From positions 544,215 to 558,574 of the forward strand of contig MU646400.1 in assembly GCA_026770585.1 (NCBI GenBank): DNA of 14,360 bases. Direction: 5' to 3'. The stretch is from Baffinella frigidus (Eukaryota > Cryptophyceae > Cryptomonadales > Baffinellaceae). The notes under the pieces were generated by a model. It saw only the letters and a program-made list of their open reading frames with translations. It was not told the DNA's origin and did not search any database. Positions 6,272 through 13,400 of this stretch are shown here, piece after piece (the stretch's first letter is position 1; every line of letters starts with the position of its first letter). Position numbers and translations under genes: made by a program.

Positions 6272-7868
6272 TTGGACCTCCTCAATGCTGAGGCGAAGGC
6301 CAAACTGGTCAAACGCGACGCGCAGCTCCTCTTGGTCGAGCTCACCTTGTTTAGGGTTCAGGGTTTGGGATTTGGGATTTTGGGATTTAGGATTTGGTGG
6401 TTAGGGTTTAGGGGTTTAGGATTTTGGGTTTAGGGTTCAGGGTTTAGGGTTCAGGGGTTTAGGGTGTAGGGATTAGGGGTTATGGTTGAGGGTTTACCAT
6501 GGGTTTAGGGTGTAGGGATTAGGGGTTAGGGTTGAGGGTTTACCTGAGTCGTTCTTGTCCACCTTCTGGAAACACGTGTGTACCTCCTCCGTAAGCTGGA
6601 AGGGTTTAGGGTTCAGAGAAGGAGGGATGGCGGAAAGGCGGAGGGAGGGCGCGAGGAAGGAGAGGGAGGGAGGGAGGGAGGGAGGGAGGGAGGGAGCGAG
6701 GGAGGGAGGGATAGAGTGAGAGAGAGACGAGAGAGAGAGAGGATCTTCCGCACCCTGAAATCCAAACCCAAAACCCTAGGTACCTTTTCGAGGGGGAAGT
6801 TAGAGAAGAGGTCCTTGAGGACGGCGTTAATCTTCCCGAGCACTTTGTTGAAGCCCTCGATCGAAGTCTGCGCCTGCTTTGGGTGTAGGGTTTAGGGTTT
6901 CCACGACCTTAGTCGTTGCACGACCTTATTCGTCTGCGCCTGCACACCCGAAGAAAACACCCTTCACAACCCAACATCTGTTTATCTAGGCAGTTCGAAC
7001 AGCTAAGTACATTAACTTAACACCGCGGCTCCGCCGGGAGTCCGCCTCGTGTACCTTGGCGCAGTTCAGCAAAGTGTGTTGTTACTTACGGGGTTCGACA
7101 AGTCTTGACGCTCAACAGACTTTCAGCTGGACCGGGGAAGGTACACCAAATTTAATCAACTTAGCTGCTCGATCTGCCTACTCATTCCGGATTCGAGCCT
7201 ATCGCCCCCCGGAGCGTTGCCGATGAAACAACTCATCCAGTCTCAGTAAGGTCCTTTCTTCAACACCGTGTAGTGTGTGACAGATCCTAATAACCCAAAC
7301 AATTCAACACCGTGTAGTGTGTGACTCCAGATCCCAATAACCCAAATACCAGAACATGAAACACCAGCACATGGGGGTCTAAGTGCGTGGCCATGCTGGT
7401 CCTGTAATGAATCAACTCTCTCTAGTAAGGGGTCGCATACCGCGTGGAGAGACCACATGGTGTTGCCCTTCGCTTCGCGCGCCGATGAGGTGAGGTCCGA
7501 GAACAGATCGTCAACGCTGCCAAAACACCCTCAAGTCACTGCACAGCGGGGCGACTGAGACCGCAGGGGACGCTGGGGCGCTGGTGCGTGGCAAGACGGC
7601 AAGGGGAGGGCGGCCTGTGAATGTGACTGCCCGAGGTAGGAGTCACCCCCCCCCGACCGCAACAGGAGGGCCCAGACCTCTTGTCGTGCACCCGCGGCTC
7701 CTCCTTCTGTGTAGAATGTGCGAGGAAGCTGTCGATTGACTCGAGGCTCTGGTAGGAAAGAACGTGGTGCCCGCGGGCGCGCGCTGCCTCCTCGATGCGC
7801 GCAGACTTCACCAAGGCACGGAACTTGCCCGTGATTCCCCGTGGGGTTGTGGGTCCCGACTTGGACAT
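3139..7868 (-). CDS. Multi-exon EF-hand / coiled-coil protein
   Basis: Supported exons, in transcript order, are 7678-7868 (ATG at 7866-7868), 7441-7516, 6784-6873, 6544-6595, 6278-6345, 5973-6044, then a gap, 4027-4094 and 3139-3727 (stop TGA). All introns have GT-AG borders. Exons 1-6 join in frame to give 183 residues. EF-hand loop 1 (residues 132-143, D-K-N-D-S-G-E-L-D-Q-E-E) is completed across the fourth intron, which splits the Gly codon. Loop 2 (168-179, D-T-S-H-S-G-T-L-D-R-F-E) lies within exon 6. Both have the Ca2+ ligands at positions 1, 3, 5, 9 and 12. The last exon encodes a Ser/Pro-rich stretch and ends in a heptad-like segment (A-D-L-E-E-A-L-A-K, then I-V-E-M-E-G-L-L). It is probably a calcium-responsive scaffold or signalling protein, but the family is not recognised. 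The join between exon 6 and 4094 is unresolved: more exons may lie at 4330-5440, or the final two exons could belong to a neighbouring gene. The introns hold TTTAGGG-type repeats. Confidence 0.65.
3728..4026 (-). repeat. Intron of telomere-like repeats: TTTGGGG, GTTGGGG and TTTAGGG blocks
   Basis: On + there is a homogeneous TTTGGGG array of about 14 units (3732-3837). A homogeneous GTTGGGG array of about seven units follows (3838-3888), then degenerate TTTAGGG variants to about 4020. The tract fills the whole intron: sense donor CGG|GTTTCA at its upstream edge, acceptor AAAACCAG at its downstream edge. On the sense strand it reads CCCCAAA/CCCTAAA. Long Pro/Asn/Gln/Thr frames across it are translations of the repeat. 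Confidence 0.85.
4027..4094 (-). CDS. EF-hand gene, penultimate exon
   Basis: Acceptor GCGCAG is followed by 22 codons (D-G-F-S-I-G-A-I-Q-S-P-I-G-P-R-D-L-I-R-G) plus two bases, and donor CGG|GTTTCA. The phase-2 end joins exactly to exon 3139-3727, which begins with one base completing Gly and then Y-P-N-G-V-S-R-G. The intervening 299-bp intron is made of telomere-like repeats. Confidence 0.55.
4236..4302 (+). repeat. Short CCCTAAA-type block in the opposite orientation
   Basis: CCCTAAA/CCCCAAA units run on the + strand here, the reverse of the other large blocks inside the - strand gene. It is the one sizeable exception to the sense-strand orientation rule. Confidence 0.8.
4330..4440 (-). 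CDS. Candidate additional exon of the EF-hand gene
   Basis: On the - strand, a pyrimidine-rich stretch ending TTGGAG precedes an open stretch with GC-rich third positions: P-F-A-P-A-L-R-W-K-L-S-D-A-L-F-P-A-G-L-M. It continues E-A-T-S-R-W-W. The downstream donor is not clear, and joining to exon 6 or to 4094 cannot be proved. The alternative is a chance open frame in intron sequence. Confidence 0.25.
4535..4790 (-). repeat. TTTAGGG array, with about 13 perfect units
   Basis: Perfect TTTAGGG units occupy about 4576-4666, flanked by degenerate variants on both sides (TTTAAGG, CTTCAGG, TTTCGGG and similar). It is an interstitial telomeric array inside the span of the - strand gene and reads CCCTAAA on that gene's sense strand. 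Confidence 0.9.
4900..5030 (-). CDS. Candidate exon region of the EF-hand gene
   Basis: On the - strand after CCGGAG|GC, one frame shows strong G/C third-position bias: S-L-L-G-E-A-R-M-E-R-A-H-D-S-F, then T-I-L-V-L-A-P-G-T-H-A-W-E-R. It then reaches a stop. The phase does not match exon 6 directly, so it would need an intermediate exon. The other frames here are less coding-like. Confidence 0.25.
5030..5296. other. Intron-like GT-rich spacer with short irregular repeats
   Basis: On + it contains recurring GGAAGGTG, GTAGTTGGGG and CCTCCGG motifs and poly-G runs. No convincing exon is visible. Confidence 0.4.
5297..5436 (-). repeat. 35-bp duplicated acceptor-plus-exon motif
   Basis: Positions 5297-5331 and 5402-5436 match at 27 of 35. 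On the sense (-) strand each starts with CCAG and then encodes, in phase 0, x-x-I-x-x-S-K-P-C-[DN]. Phase 0 is what exon 6 of the EF-hand gene requires. This may be a small exon present in two copies, but no clear donor follows. Confidence 0.3.
5439..5539. repeat. 20-bp tandem repeat, five copies
   Basis: The units GGATAGGGCGTCAGTTGGGA at 5439, 5459 and 5479 are near-identical. Units at 5499 and 5520 carry C-to-T and related changes. The array lies immediately 5' of the degenerate TTTAGGG block on +, and its GATAGGG core resembles a telomere-unit variant. Confidence 0.85.
5540..5962 (-). repeat. Degenerate TTTAGGG block (intron after EF-hand 2)
   Basis: About 420 bp of imperfect TTTAGGG on + (TTCAGGG, TTTGGGG, TTTAGAG and GTGCAGG variants). 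It ends some 10 bp from the donor of the EF-hand 2 exon and reads as CCCTAAA on the sense strand. Confidence 0.85.
5973..6044 (-). CDS. EF-hand 2 exon
   Basis: This 72-bp exon lies between acceptor CTCCAG and donor ATG|GTCTGC. Its 24 codons run in phase 0 from V-G-E-L-I-G-R-Y through the loop D-T-S-H-S-G-T-L-D-R-F-E to F-E-H-M. It follows directly in frame after L-S-I-E-E of the previous exon, giving the usual paired EF-hand spacing. Confidence 0.75.
6045..6277 (-). repeat. Intron 5 with purine-rich and (TG)n/(AG)n microsatellites
   Basis: On + this reads as GAGCGAGAGAAAAGAACGA-type repeats (25-bp period at about 6184-6233), then (TG)n at about 6236-6253 and (AG)n at about 6253-6270. On the sense (-) strand the tract is polypyrimidine, directly after donor GAG|GTCCAA. 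The small open frames across it in other directions are low-complexity translations. Confidence 0.7.
6278..6595 (-). CDS. EF-hand 1, split over two exons by a telomere-repeat intron
   Basis: Exon 6544-6595 encodes L-T-E-E-V through K-N-D-S and ends in phase 1 (CAG|GTAAAC). Exon 6278-6345 starts after AACAAG and supplies the rest of Gly, then E-L-D-Q-E-E-L. The 198-bp intron between them (6346-6543) consists almost wholly of degenerate TTTAGGG on +, that is CCCTAAA on the sense strand. Splicing restores a complete canonical calcium loop, strong evidence that this repeat tract really is an intron. Confidence 0.8.
6346..6543 (-). repeat. Degenerate TTTAGGG block filling the intron inside EF-hand loop 1
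   Basis: The repeats begin 2 bp from the acceptor (sense CTAAACAAG) and run into the donor (sense CAG|GTAAACCCTC). A roughly 40-bp internal duplication (TTTAGGGTGTAGGGATTAGGGGTTA with GTTGAGGGTTTACC) occurs twice, at about 6457-6496 and 6504-6543. Confidence 0.85.
6596..6783 (-). repeat. Intron 3 with a (GGGA)n polypurine tract
   Basis: This intron separates exons 6784-6873 and 6544-6595 (donor AAG|GTACCT, acceptor CTTCCAG). It is dominated by GGGA/GAGA repeats on + (about 6618-6741), polypyrimidine on the sense strand. Short telomere-like fragments sit at both ends, GGGTTTAGGGTTC next to the acceptor and AAACCCAAAACCC near the donor. Confidence 0.65.
6874..7440 (-). other. Intron 2 with a duplicated acceptor and a 44-47 bp tandem repeat
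   Basis: The intron separates exons 7441-7516 and 6784-6873. It contains two near-identical units starting CAACACCGTGTAGTGTGTGAC (7261-7304 and 7305-7350). Near its 3' end, a second copy of the acceptor plus the first codons of the next exon (sense GCAG|GCGCAGAC) occurs at 6931-6943. That copy soon reaches an in-frame stop, so it looks like a partial exon duplication. A short TTTAGGG fragment lies at 6883-6900. Confidence 0.5.
7678..7868 (-). CDS. EF-hand gene, exon 1 (N-terminus)
   Basis: ATG at 7868 opens 63 codons beginning M-S-K-S-G-P-T-T-P-R. A basic, helix-prone stretch follows (F-R-A-L-V-K-S-A-R-I-E-E-A-A-R). The exon ends at donor GAG|GTCTGG in phase 2. Joining it to the next exon (acceptor TTGGCAG at 7517-7519) creates a Ser codon and keeps the frame open. 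The start is chosen as the first ATG of the open frame; a non-coding upstream exon cannot be excluded. Confidence 0.6.
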
Positions 7869-8227
7869 GACAAGAGAAGACCGTGGGGTGCGATCACGGT
7901 AGAGGGATGAGTTGCGACGAGATCCATTCTGCTAGGCGCAGGTTGACAGTGCAAACTAGAAAAATAACATTTTGGTGTGTTCGACACAGGGGCCGCGTTG
8001 TGCGTTCCGCCCCCCCCAACAATCCACGTTTACCAAAACCGACATTCGCGGGATGGAGGACCTCCAGCCTGCATTTCCAGGACTGAGCACGCCTGCCGCT
8101 GCGCAGCAGTCGCGAGGTCTGCGGGAGCATCAGAGATGGGGCGCTCGCGGCCTCTGAGGGCAGCCAGCACCGCCAGGAGAAGGCGGGAATCGGTCATGGT
8201 ACCGATTGGGCTGTTCACCTGAGGCTC
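7869..8227. promoter_or_regulatory. Divergent intergenic region, probable bidirectional promoter
   Basis: About 360 bp separate the ATG of the - strand EF-hand gene from the proposed ATG of the + strand zinc-finger gene. An AT-rich patch lies near 7955-7975. No TATA box or named motif can be assigned with confidence. Several short open frames overlap it, and the + frame leading into 8228 is open back to about 8080, so the true start of the + gene could lie further upstream. Confidence 0.35.
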
Positions 8228-8899
8228 ATGACTTGGGGCTGGGAGGGGGAGAGAGGATATTTTTCGTTTCGGGGGAGCATGTCCTGGATGGGCGGATCAG
8301 GGCTCGGAGCCAAGTCGACAGGGAAGCGGCCTTCCTCCCTCGGGGCAGGGGCCTCGCCCGCTGCGCACGGACATGACGAGAAGCTGGCGGAGCCTTCGAA
8401 ACCCGTGCTGGATTCACCGATCGCAGACCAGGACCGATCGCAGACATGGCAGGCGAATTGGATGGGCGGATCAGGACTCGGAGCCAAGTCGTCAGGGAAG
8501 CGGCCTTCCTCCCTGGGGGCAGGGGCCTCGCCCGCTGCCCACGAGAAGCTCGCAGCTTCGCCCGCAGACTTCGCGCAGCGAGCCACGGGGCTGTTCGCCT
8601 CGCTCGCCGAGCCGCTCCTGTCGAATCCCGTGCTGGATTCGCCGATCGCAGATATCACCCCTGCGTCAGATAAGCCGTCCACATGGGTGGTGAGCACAGG
8701 TCTGGGTGAGGGTGGGATCCCAACCGGCTCGAAGCGCGTGCGCCGCACGAAAGCTGTAGATCGCGACGAGGATGGCGTGTCGGACCCCGGGGCGGAAGAA
8801 GAGGACGAGGAAGAGGACGAAGATGCGGAGGAGAGAGGATCGCCGGTTGGAGGACTGGGAGGGCGCCGCGAGGCGCCCCTGCCCAACAAAGCCATGGAG
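8228..8899 (+). CDS. Zinc-finger gene, exon 1
   Basis: 224 codons end at GAG|GTGTGC in phase 0 and continue as V-L-E-G-N-P-Y-D in exon 2. An internal duplication, 8286-8366 against 8460-8540 with matching tails (P-V-L-D-S-P-I-A-D twice), gives the modular repeats. Most differences between the copies fall at third codon positions. The antisense frame shares those wobble positions, so this alone does not decide the strand; the downstream splice-linked exons do. Confidence 0.55.
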
Positions 8900-10374
8900 G
8901 TGTGCACCCCTGCAGTCTCCGTGTGTTGCCTCATCTGCACGACTTCGCACCTATCTCCAAGACACTCACCTCCCATAGGGCAACAACTTCATGGACGTGT
9001 GCACCTCTGCAGCCTCCGCGCGTTGCCTCCTCTGAAGAACTTCTCTCGAAGCCACTCGATTCATTCAGTTGCGGGGGGGGGGCTGTTTTCTGCGCCGTCC
9101 AGAGTTGTGCCAGCGGCGGCACCTATCTCCAAGCCACTCTCCTCCCATAATGCTGCCACCTGCGTGGCGCCAGACGCAGCGTGGTCCTAGCTAGGATCAC
9201 GCGATGGCAGCTGTATTTTCAGCTAGGATCACGAGACGGCAGCTGTATTTTCGAGTAACCCCTGCAGCCGATCTAAAGCTGCCATTGCCATTGGGGGCCC
9301 TGATCTTGAAACGCACCCCACTCCTGAAAGATGCCATTGCACCATCCCATCAGGTTCTGGAGGGCAACGCACACGACCGCGCCGTCGCGTGATCGATTTA
9401 TTTTCGAGCCACCCCTGCAGCCGATCTACATCCAGGTTTAGATCGGCTGCAGGGGTTGCTCCCCTGCAGACGAACTAAACCAACCGCACGGCAGCCAACC
9501 CCTACAGACGATCTAAATCAAACCATCGCCATGCAGCGCATAACCCCCGTGGGTAGTAAAAGCTGCCCCATCCCCTCAGGTGCTGGAGGGCAACCCATAC
9601 GACCGTCGTTGCGACGCGAAGCAGCGTCGGAAGGCACTTGAGGAGGAGTCATCCCGGGAGCAGCCTTCAGGAGAGGAGCCTCCTCGGAAGGCTGGCACCG
9701 CCTTCCCGGACGCGAAACAGCCTCCTTCACTGAAGCGCAATGCCGCTGCTGGAGAGGGAGGGGTTTCAACAGGCTCCTCCGACGTGGAGGAGCCTGAAAG
9801 GAAGCGCAAGACCGTGTCATTCACGGGCCTCGCCGCCTCCGCCCTCTCCACCCTCCACTCCGCCGCGTCAAACACCCCCACCGCAGCCGGAACCGCAGCG
9901 GATGCCAGCAGCGGGCAGCAAGACGGCAGCCAGGGGGACGGCAGCAAGGGGGGCGTCCCGGGGGGGGGCGATGCGCCCCCCCCCACCGCCATGCTTCCGC
10001 CTGCCGCGCGCGGGAGCAAGAGGGGTAGGGACGCTTCGGCGGAGTGGGGAGAGGGGGGGGGGGGAGGAGGGGGGAGGGGTCGTCCTGCGGGAAAGCCGGG
10101 GCAGGTGTGTTAGACCCCCCCCTGGAGACTTAAAACTCGAAACCAGAAACACGAGACACGAGACACGAGACACGAATTACGAAACACAAAACACAAAACA
10201 CGAAAACTTAAACCCTTAACCATCGACCATAAACCCGAAACACGAAACCCTATACCCTAAACCTGAAACCCGAAACCCGAAACCCACCACCAGGACAAGA
10301 CGTGCTTCCAGTTCGCGCAGCGAGGGGAGTGCAAACACGGTTTACCCTCAACCCTCAACCCTCAACCCTAAACC

Positions 10375-10413
<39 letters not shown>

Positions 10414-13400
10414 ACCCTAAACACCAAACCCCAAACCTCAAACTCCAAACCTCAAACCCCAAACCCTAAACCCTACACCCGAAATCCCACACCCTAAACC
10501 CCAAACCCTAAACTCTAACCTCGAAACTCTAAACCCTGAACCCTGAATCCTTCACCCTAAACCCTAAACCCTAAACCCTAAACCCTAAGCCCTAAACCCT
10601 AAACCCTAAACCCTATACCCGAAACCAGGCGAGAACTGCCGTTTTTCGCACGTCCTGCCCGATCACGTCGCGAACCCCCACAAGTACACTCGGTCTGACT
10701 CCGCCAGCCCACAAACTCCACTCAACTGGAATTCAGGGGTCAGGGTTTAGGGAGAACTGCCGCTTTTCGCGCGTTCTGCCCGATCACGTCGCCGACCTCC
10801 ACGAGTACACTCGGTATAGACCCTTCACCCTCAACCCTGAAACCTGAACTCTGAACCCTAAACCCTAGACCCTCAACCTTGAACCACGTCATCCCTGACC
10901 TCGTCGCAAACCCCCACATGTACACACGGTCTAAACCCCAGACCCTAAAATATAAACCCTAAACCCTCAACCCTACACTATAAACCCCATGCCCTTAACT
11001 TCACCCCCTCAACCCCAAACCTCCCTGACCACTTTGCGAACCCCTGCGCGTACACACGGTCTCACTTCGCAAGTGGATGAAATCGATATTTGAGCATGCG
11101 CCACGTCCGTTGAACTGGCACCTTCCCCCGACATGCGGGAAAGAACACGCAAGGCAGTCACGACCGACCGTCTGGCTTCGGCGCCGTTCACAAGCCTGCC
11201 GGCGGGGCTGCTCCACGGGAAAGCTCATCAGCTCATCAGCAATACGCTTCTTCCGTCTGGCAGGAATCCCCAGCTCTGCCTCACTTAATCCGGGCTCCTG
11301 AGGAGCCCATATTAAATTTAATGAGAAGCCCATATTAAATGCATTTAGATGCTCTTTGCACTGGAGCGTGTGTACGGACTCCTGATCTAAATGCAGTTGG
11401 TGCGGCGGCTAGATTTACATAGGCAGAGCTAGGCCCTGCACCACGCAAGAGTGTAAGGCAGAGTGGCCTGCAGGAGAAATAGTCAGATCTGACTATTTTT
11501 TAAGTTCATAAGTGGACATTCTCCCCAGAGAAAAATCGAAATTTCGGAAAGTTGGTACAAATTCCGTGTGAACTGACTTGTTTTGCCTGGTCAGACCTAC
11601 ACTCTTGCGTGGCACGTCTTGACGCCCGCGCAAACAACCCCCATTCCTGTCATATTTTTTTCAGGCGCGCCATGCATCCGTGCAGCTGGGCGGAACCAGC
11701 GCCCCAGTGCTAACTTGGTGCTGACTGGGGGGTGGTCCACCCGGGGACCGCCGTTCGAAATATTACCGTTTCCAACCGCCAGTGCTTGTGGGGTAAGCCC
11801 CGAGTGCAGTCAACCTAACGGCCCGAGGCGGGCTCGTCCGTAATATTCTTTTTTCGAACAACCATTTCCGCACATTGCTCATCTTCTAGTTGATGATCGC
11901 AGGTATGAGCTGAACTGGGACGAAGCCGAATCCCTCAGAACCTACCGCACGGCAGCCTGACGGCCCGATTCGCCGTTACCTAACGCCCCGAGGTGCCCCG
12001 AATTAACATTTCCTTACAGTGCGCATCTTCTCTCAAACAGGTATGAGCTGAACTGGGACGAGGACGAGTCCCTCGGCACGAACCGCACGGCCGCCAACGA
12101 CCTCTTCGCGATGCTCCGCGCGCGTGACCACCCCCCTGTCGACCAGGACGCTGAGCGCCTCGCAGCACAGGTAGACACCCCACCCCCTAGCTCTGCCTGC
12201 GTCAATCTCAGCTCGTCATATATGCGTTTTACTCGCCCTTTTGTACTGCAGTTTCTGCTGTAGATGTCTTGTACGGGGACGAATCCCTGGGTACGGATTG
12301 GGCTGCGGTGAATGATCTATTCGCGATGCTTCGCGCGTGGGATCACCCCCCTGTCGACTAGGACGCTGAGCGTCTCGCAGCGCAGGTAGACACCCCGCCC
12401 CCCCACCCCTGCTGGATGGGTGGACGCCCTAGTTCCGGCGTCGGCCTAATCACGGCATTCCGTAGGGTGATACGGTATGCAATACGGTAGGGTGGTACTG
12501 GATTTTCTGCTGTGAATGTCTTTTACGGGGACGGATCCCTGGGTACGAATCGGGCTGCGGTGAATGATCTGTTCGCGATGCTGCGCGCGTGGGATCACCC
12601 CCCTGTCGACCAGGATGCCAAGCGGCTCGCTGAACAGGTAGACGCCCCGCCCTCTGACGCCCCGCCCTGGTGTAACGATGGATGACCTAATCACGGCGTC
12701 AACCTAATTACGGCATTCCGTAGGGTGGTACGGTATGCAATACGGTAGGATGATGCGGCAGCCAGCCTGTTTGCGATGCTGCGCGCGCGAGACCCCCCCC
12801 CCGTCGACCAGGACGCTCAGCGGCTGGCTGCTCAGGTGCACAAACCCCGCCCTCTGACGCCCCGCCCTGGTGTAAAGGTGGATGATCTGATGACGGCCTT
12901 CCGTAGGGTGGTACGGTATGCAATACGGTAGGGTGGACACTCTCCCAGATGTGCAGCCAGCCCCCCCTTGCCCCCCCTCCACCTGGCAACCCGCGCCCCC
13001 GCCCTGATGTACATCGAAACATGCACGCGAAACAACCCAACTTCCTGTGGTGCTCCTTGAGCAAAGTCTCTTTACTCGAGGCGTGCGAGAGGTGGCGTGG
13101 TGCCCCTCCAGCCGCTTTAATCGAGGCTCCATGCGCTCTGATTTCATCTAGCCCGCTTGGCCCGCTGTTGCCCTGCTCGGGTTCTAAGGGAGAATTTCGC
13201 TGATGCCCGCACAGCCACTACCCACCCCCCCTCCACGGAGGCTAGGATGCAGCAGGGACGATGCGAGATACCACGCACGCTCTTCACGCTCAGCGCTGAC
13301 GATTATAACTCCTAAACCCTAACCACTACACCCTCAACCCTCAACCCCAACCCCCAAACCCAAAACCCCCAACCCCACGCCCCAAACCCCAAACCCCAAA

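Larger units (their letters stand above)
12443..12936 (+). repeat. Three copies of a 45-52 bp intronic repeat
   Basis: CCGTAGGGTGRTACGGTATG followed by CAATACGGTAGGRTG occurs at about 12443-12494, 12702-12753 and 12885-12936. It is interleaved with exon-5 copies and with a duplicated CCCCGCCCTCTGACGCCCCG block (12642 and 12845). It marks the tandem duplication units of exon plus intron. Confidence 0.8.

Noticed and set aside
3728-6543. CRISPR-like or minisatellite locus
   Set aside because: Repeats are 7-mers without unique spacers of fixed length, and the DNA is eukaryotic with spliced genes.
7883-8222. Several short frames on both strands in the divergent intergenic region
   Set aside because: None is preferred by composition or splice linkage; a - strand frame with a hydrophobic start could be a real N-terminus but cannot be joined to 7868.
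8215-8976. 253-residue open frame on the - strand opposite exon 1 of the zinc-finger gene
   Set aside because: It mirrors the + frame with shared wobble positions, its Ser run is the antisense of the acidic Glu/Asp run, and no - strand splice continuation was found. The + frame joins in phase to exon 2.
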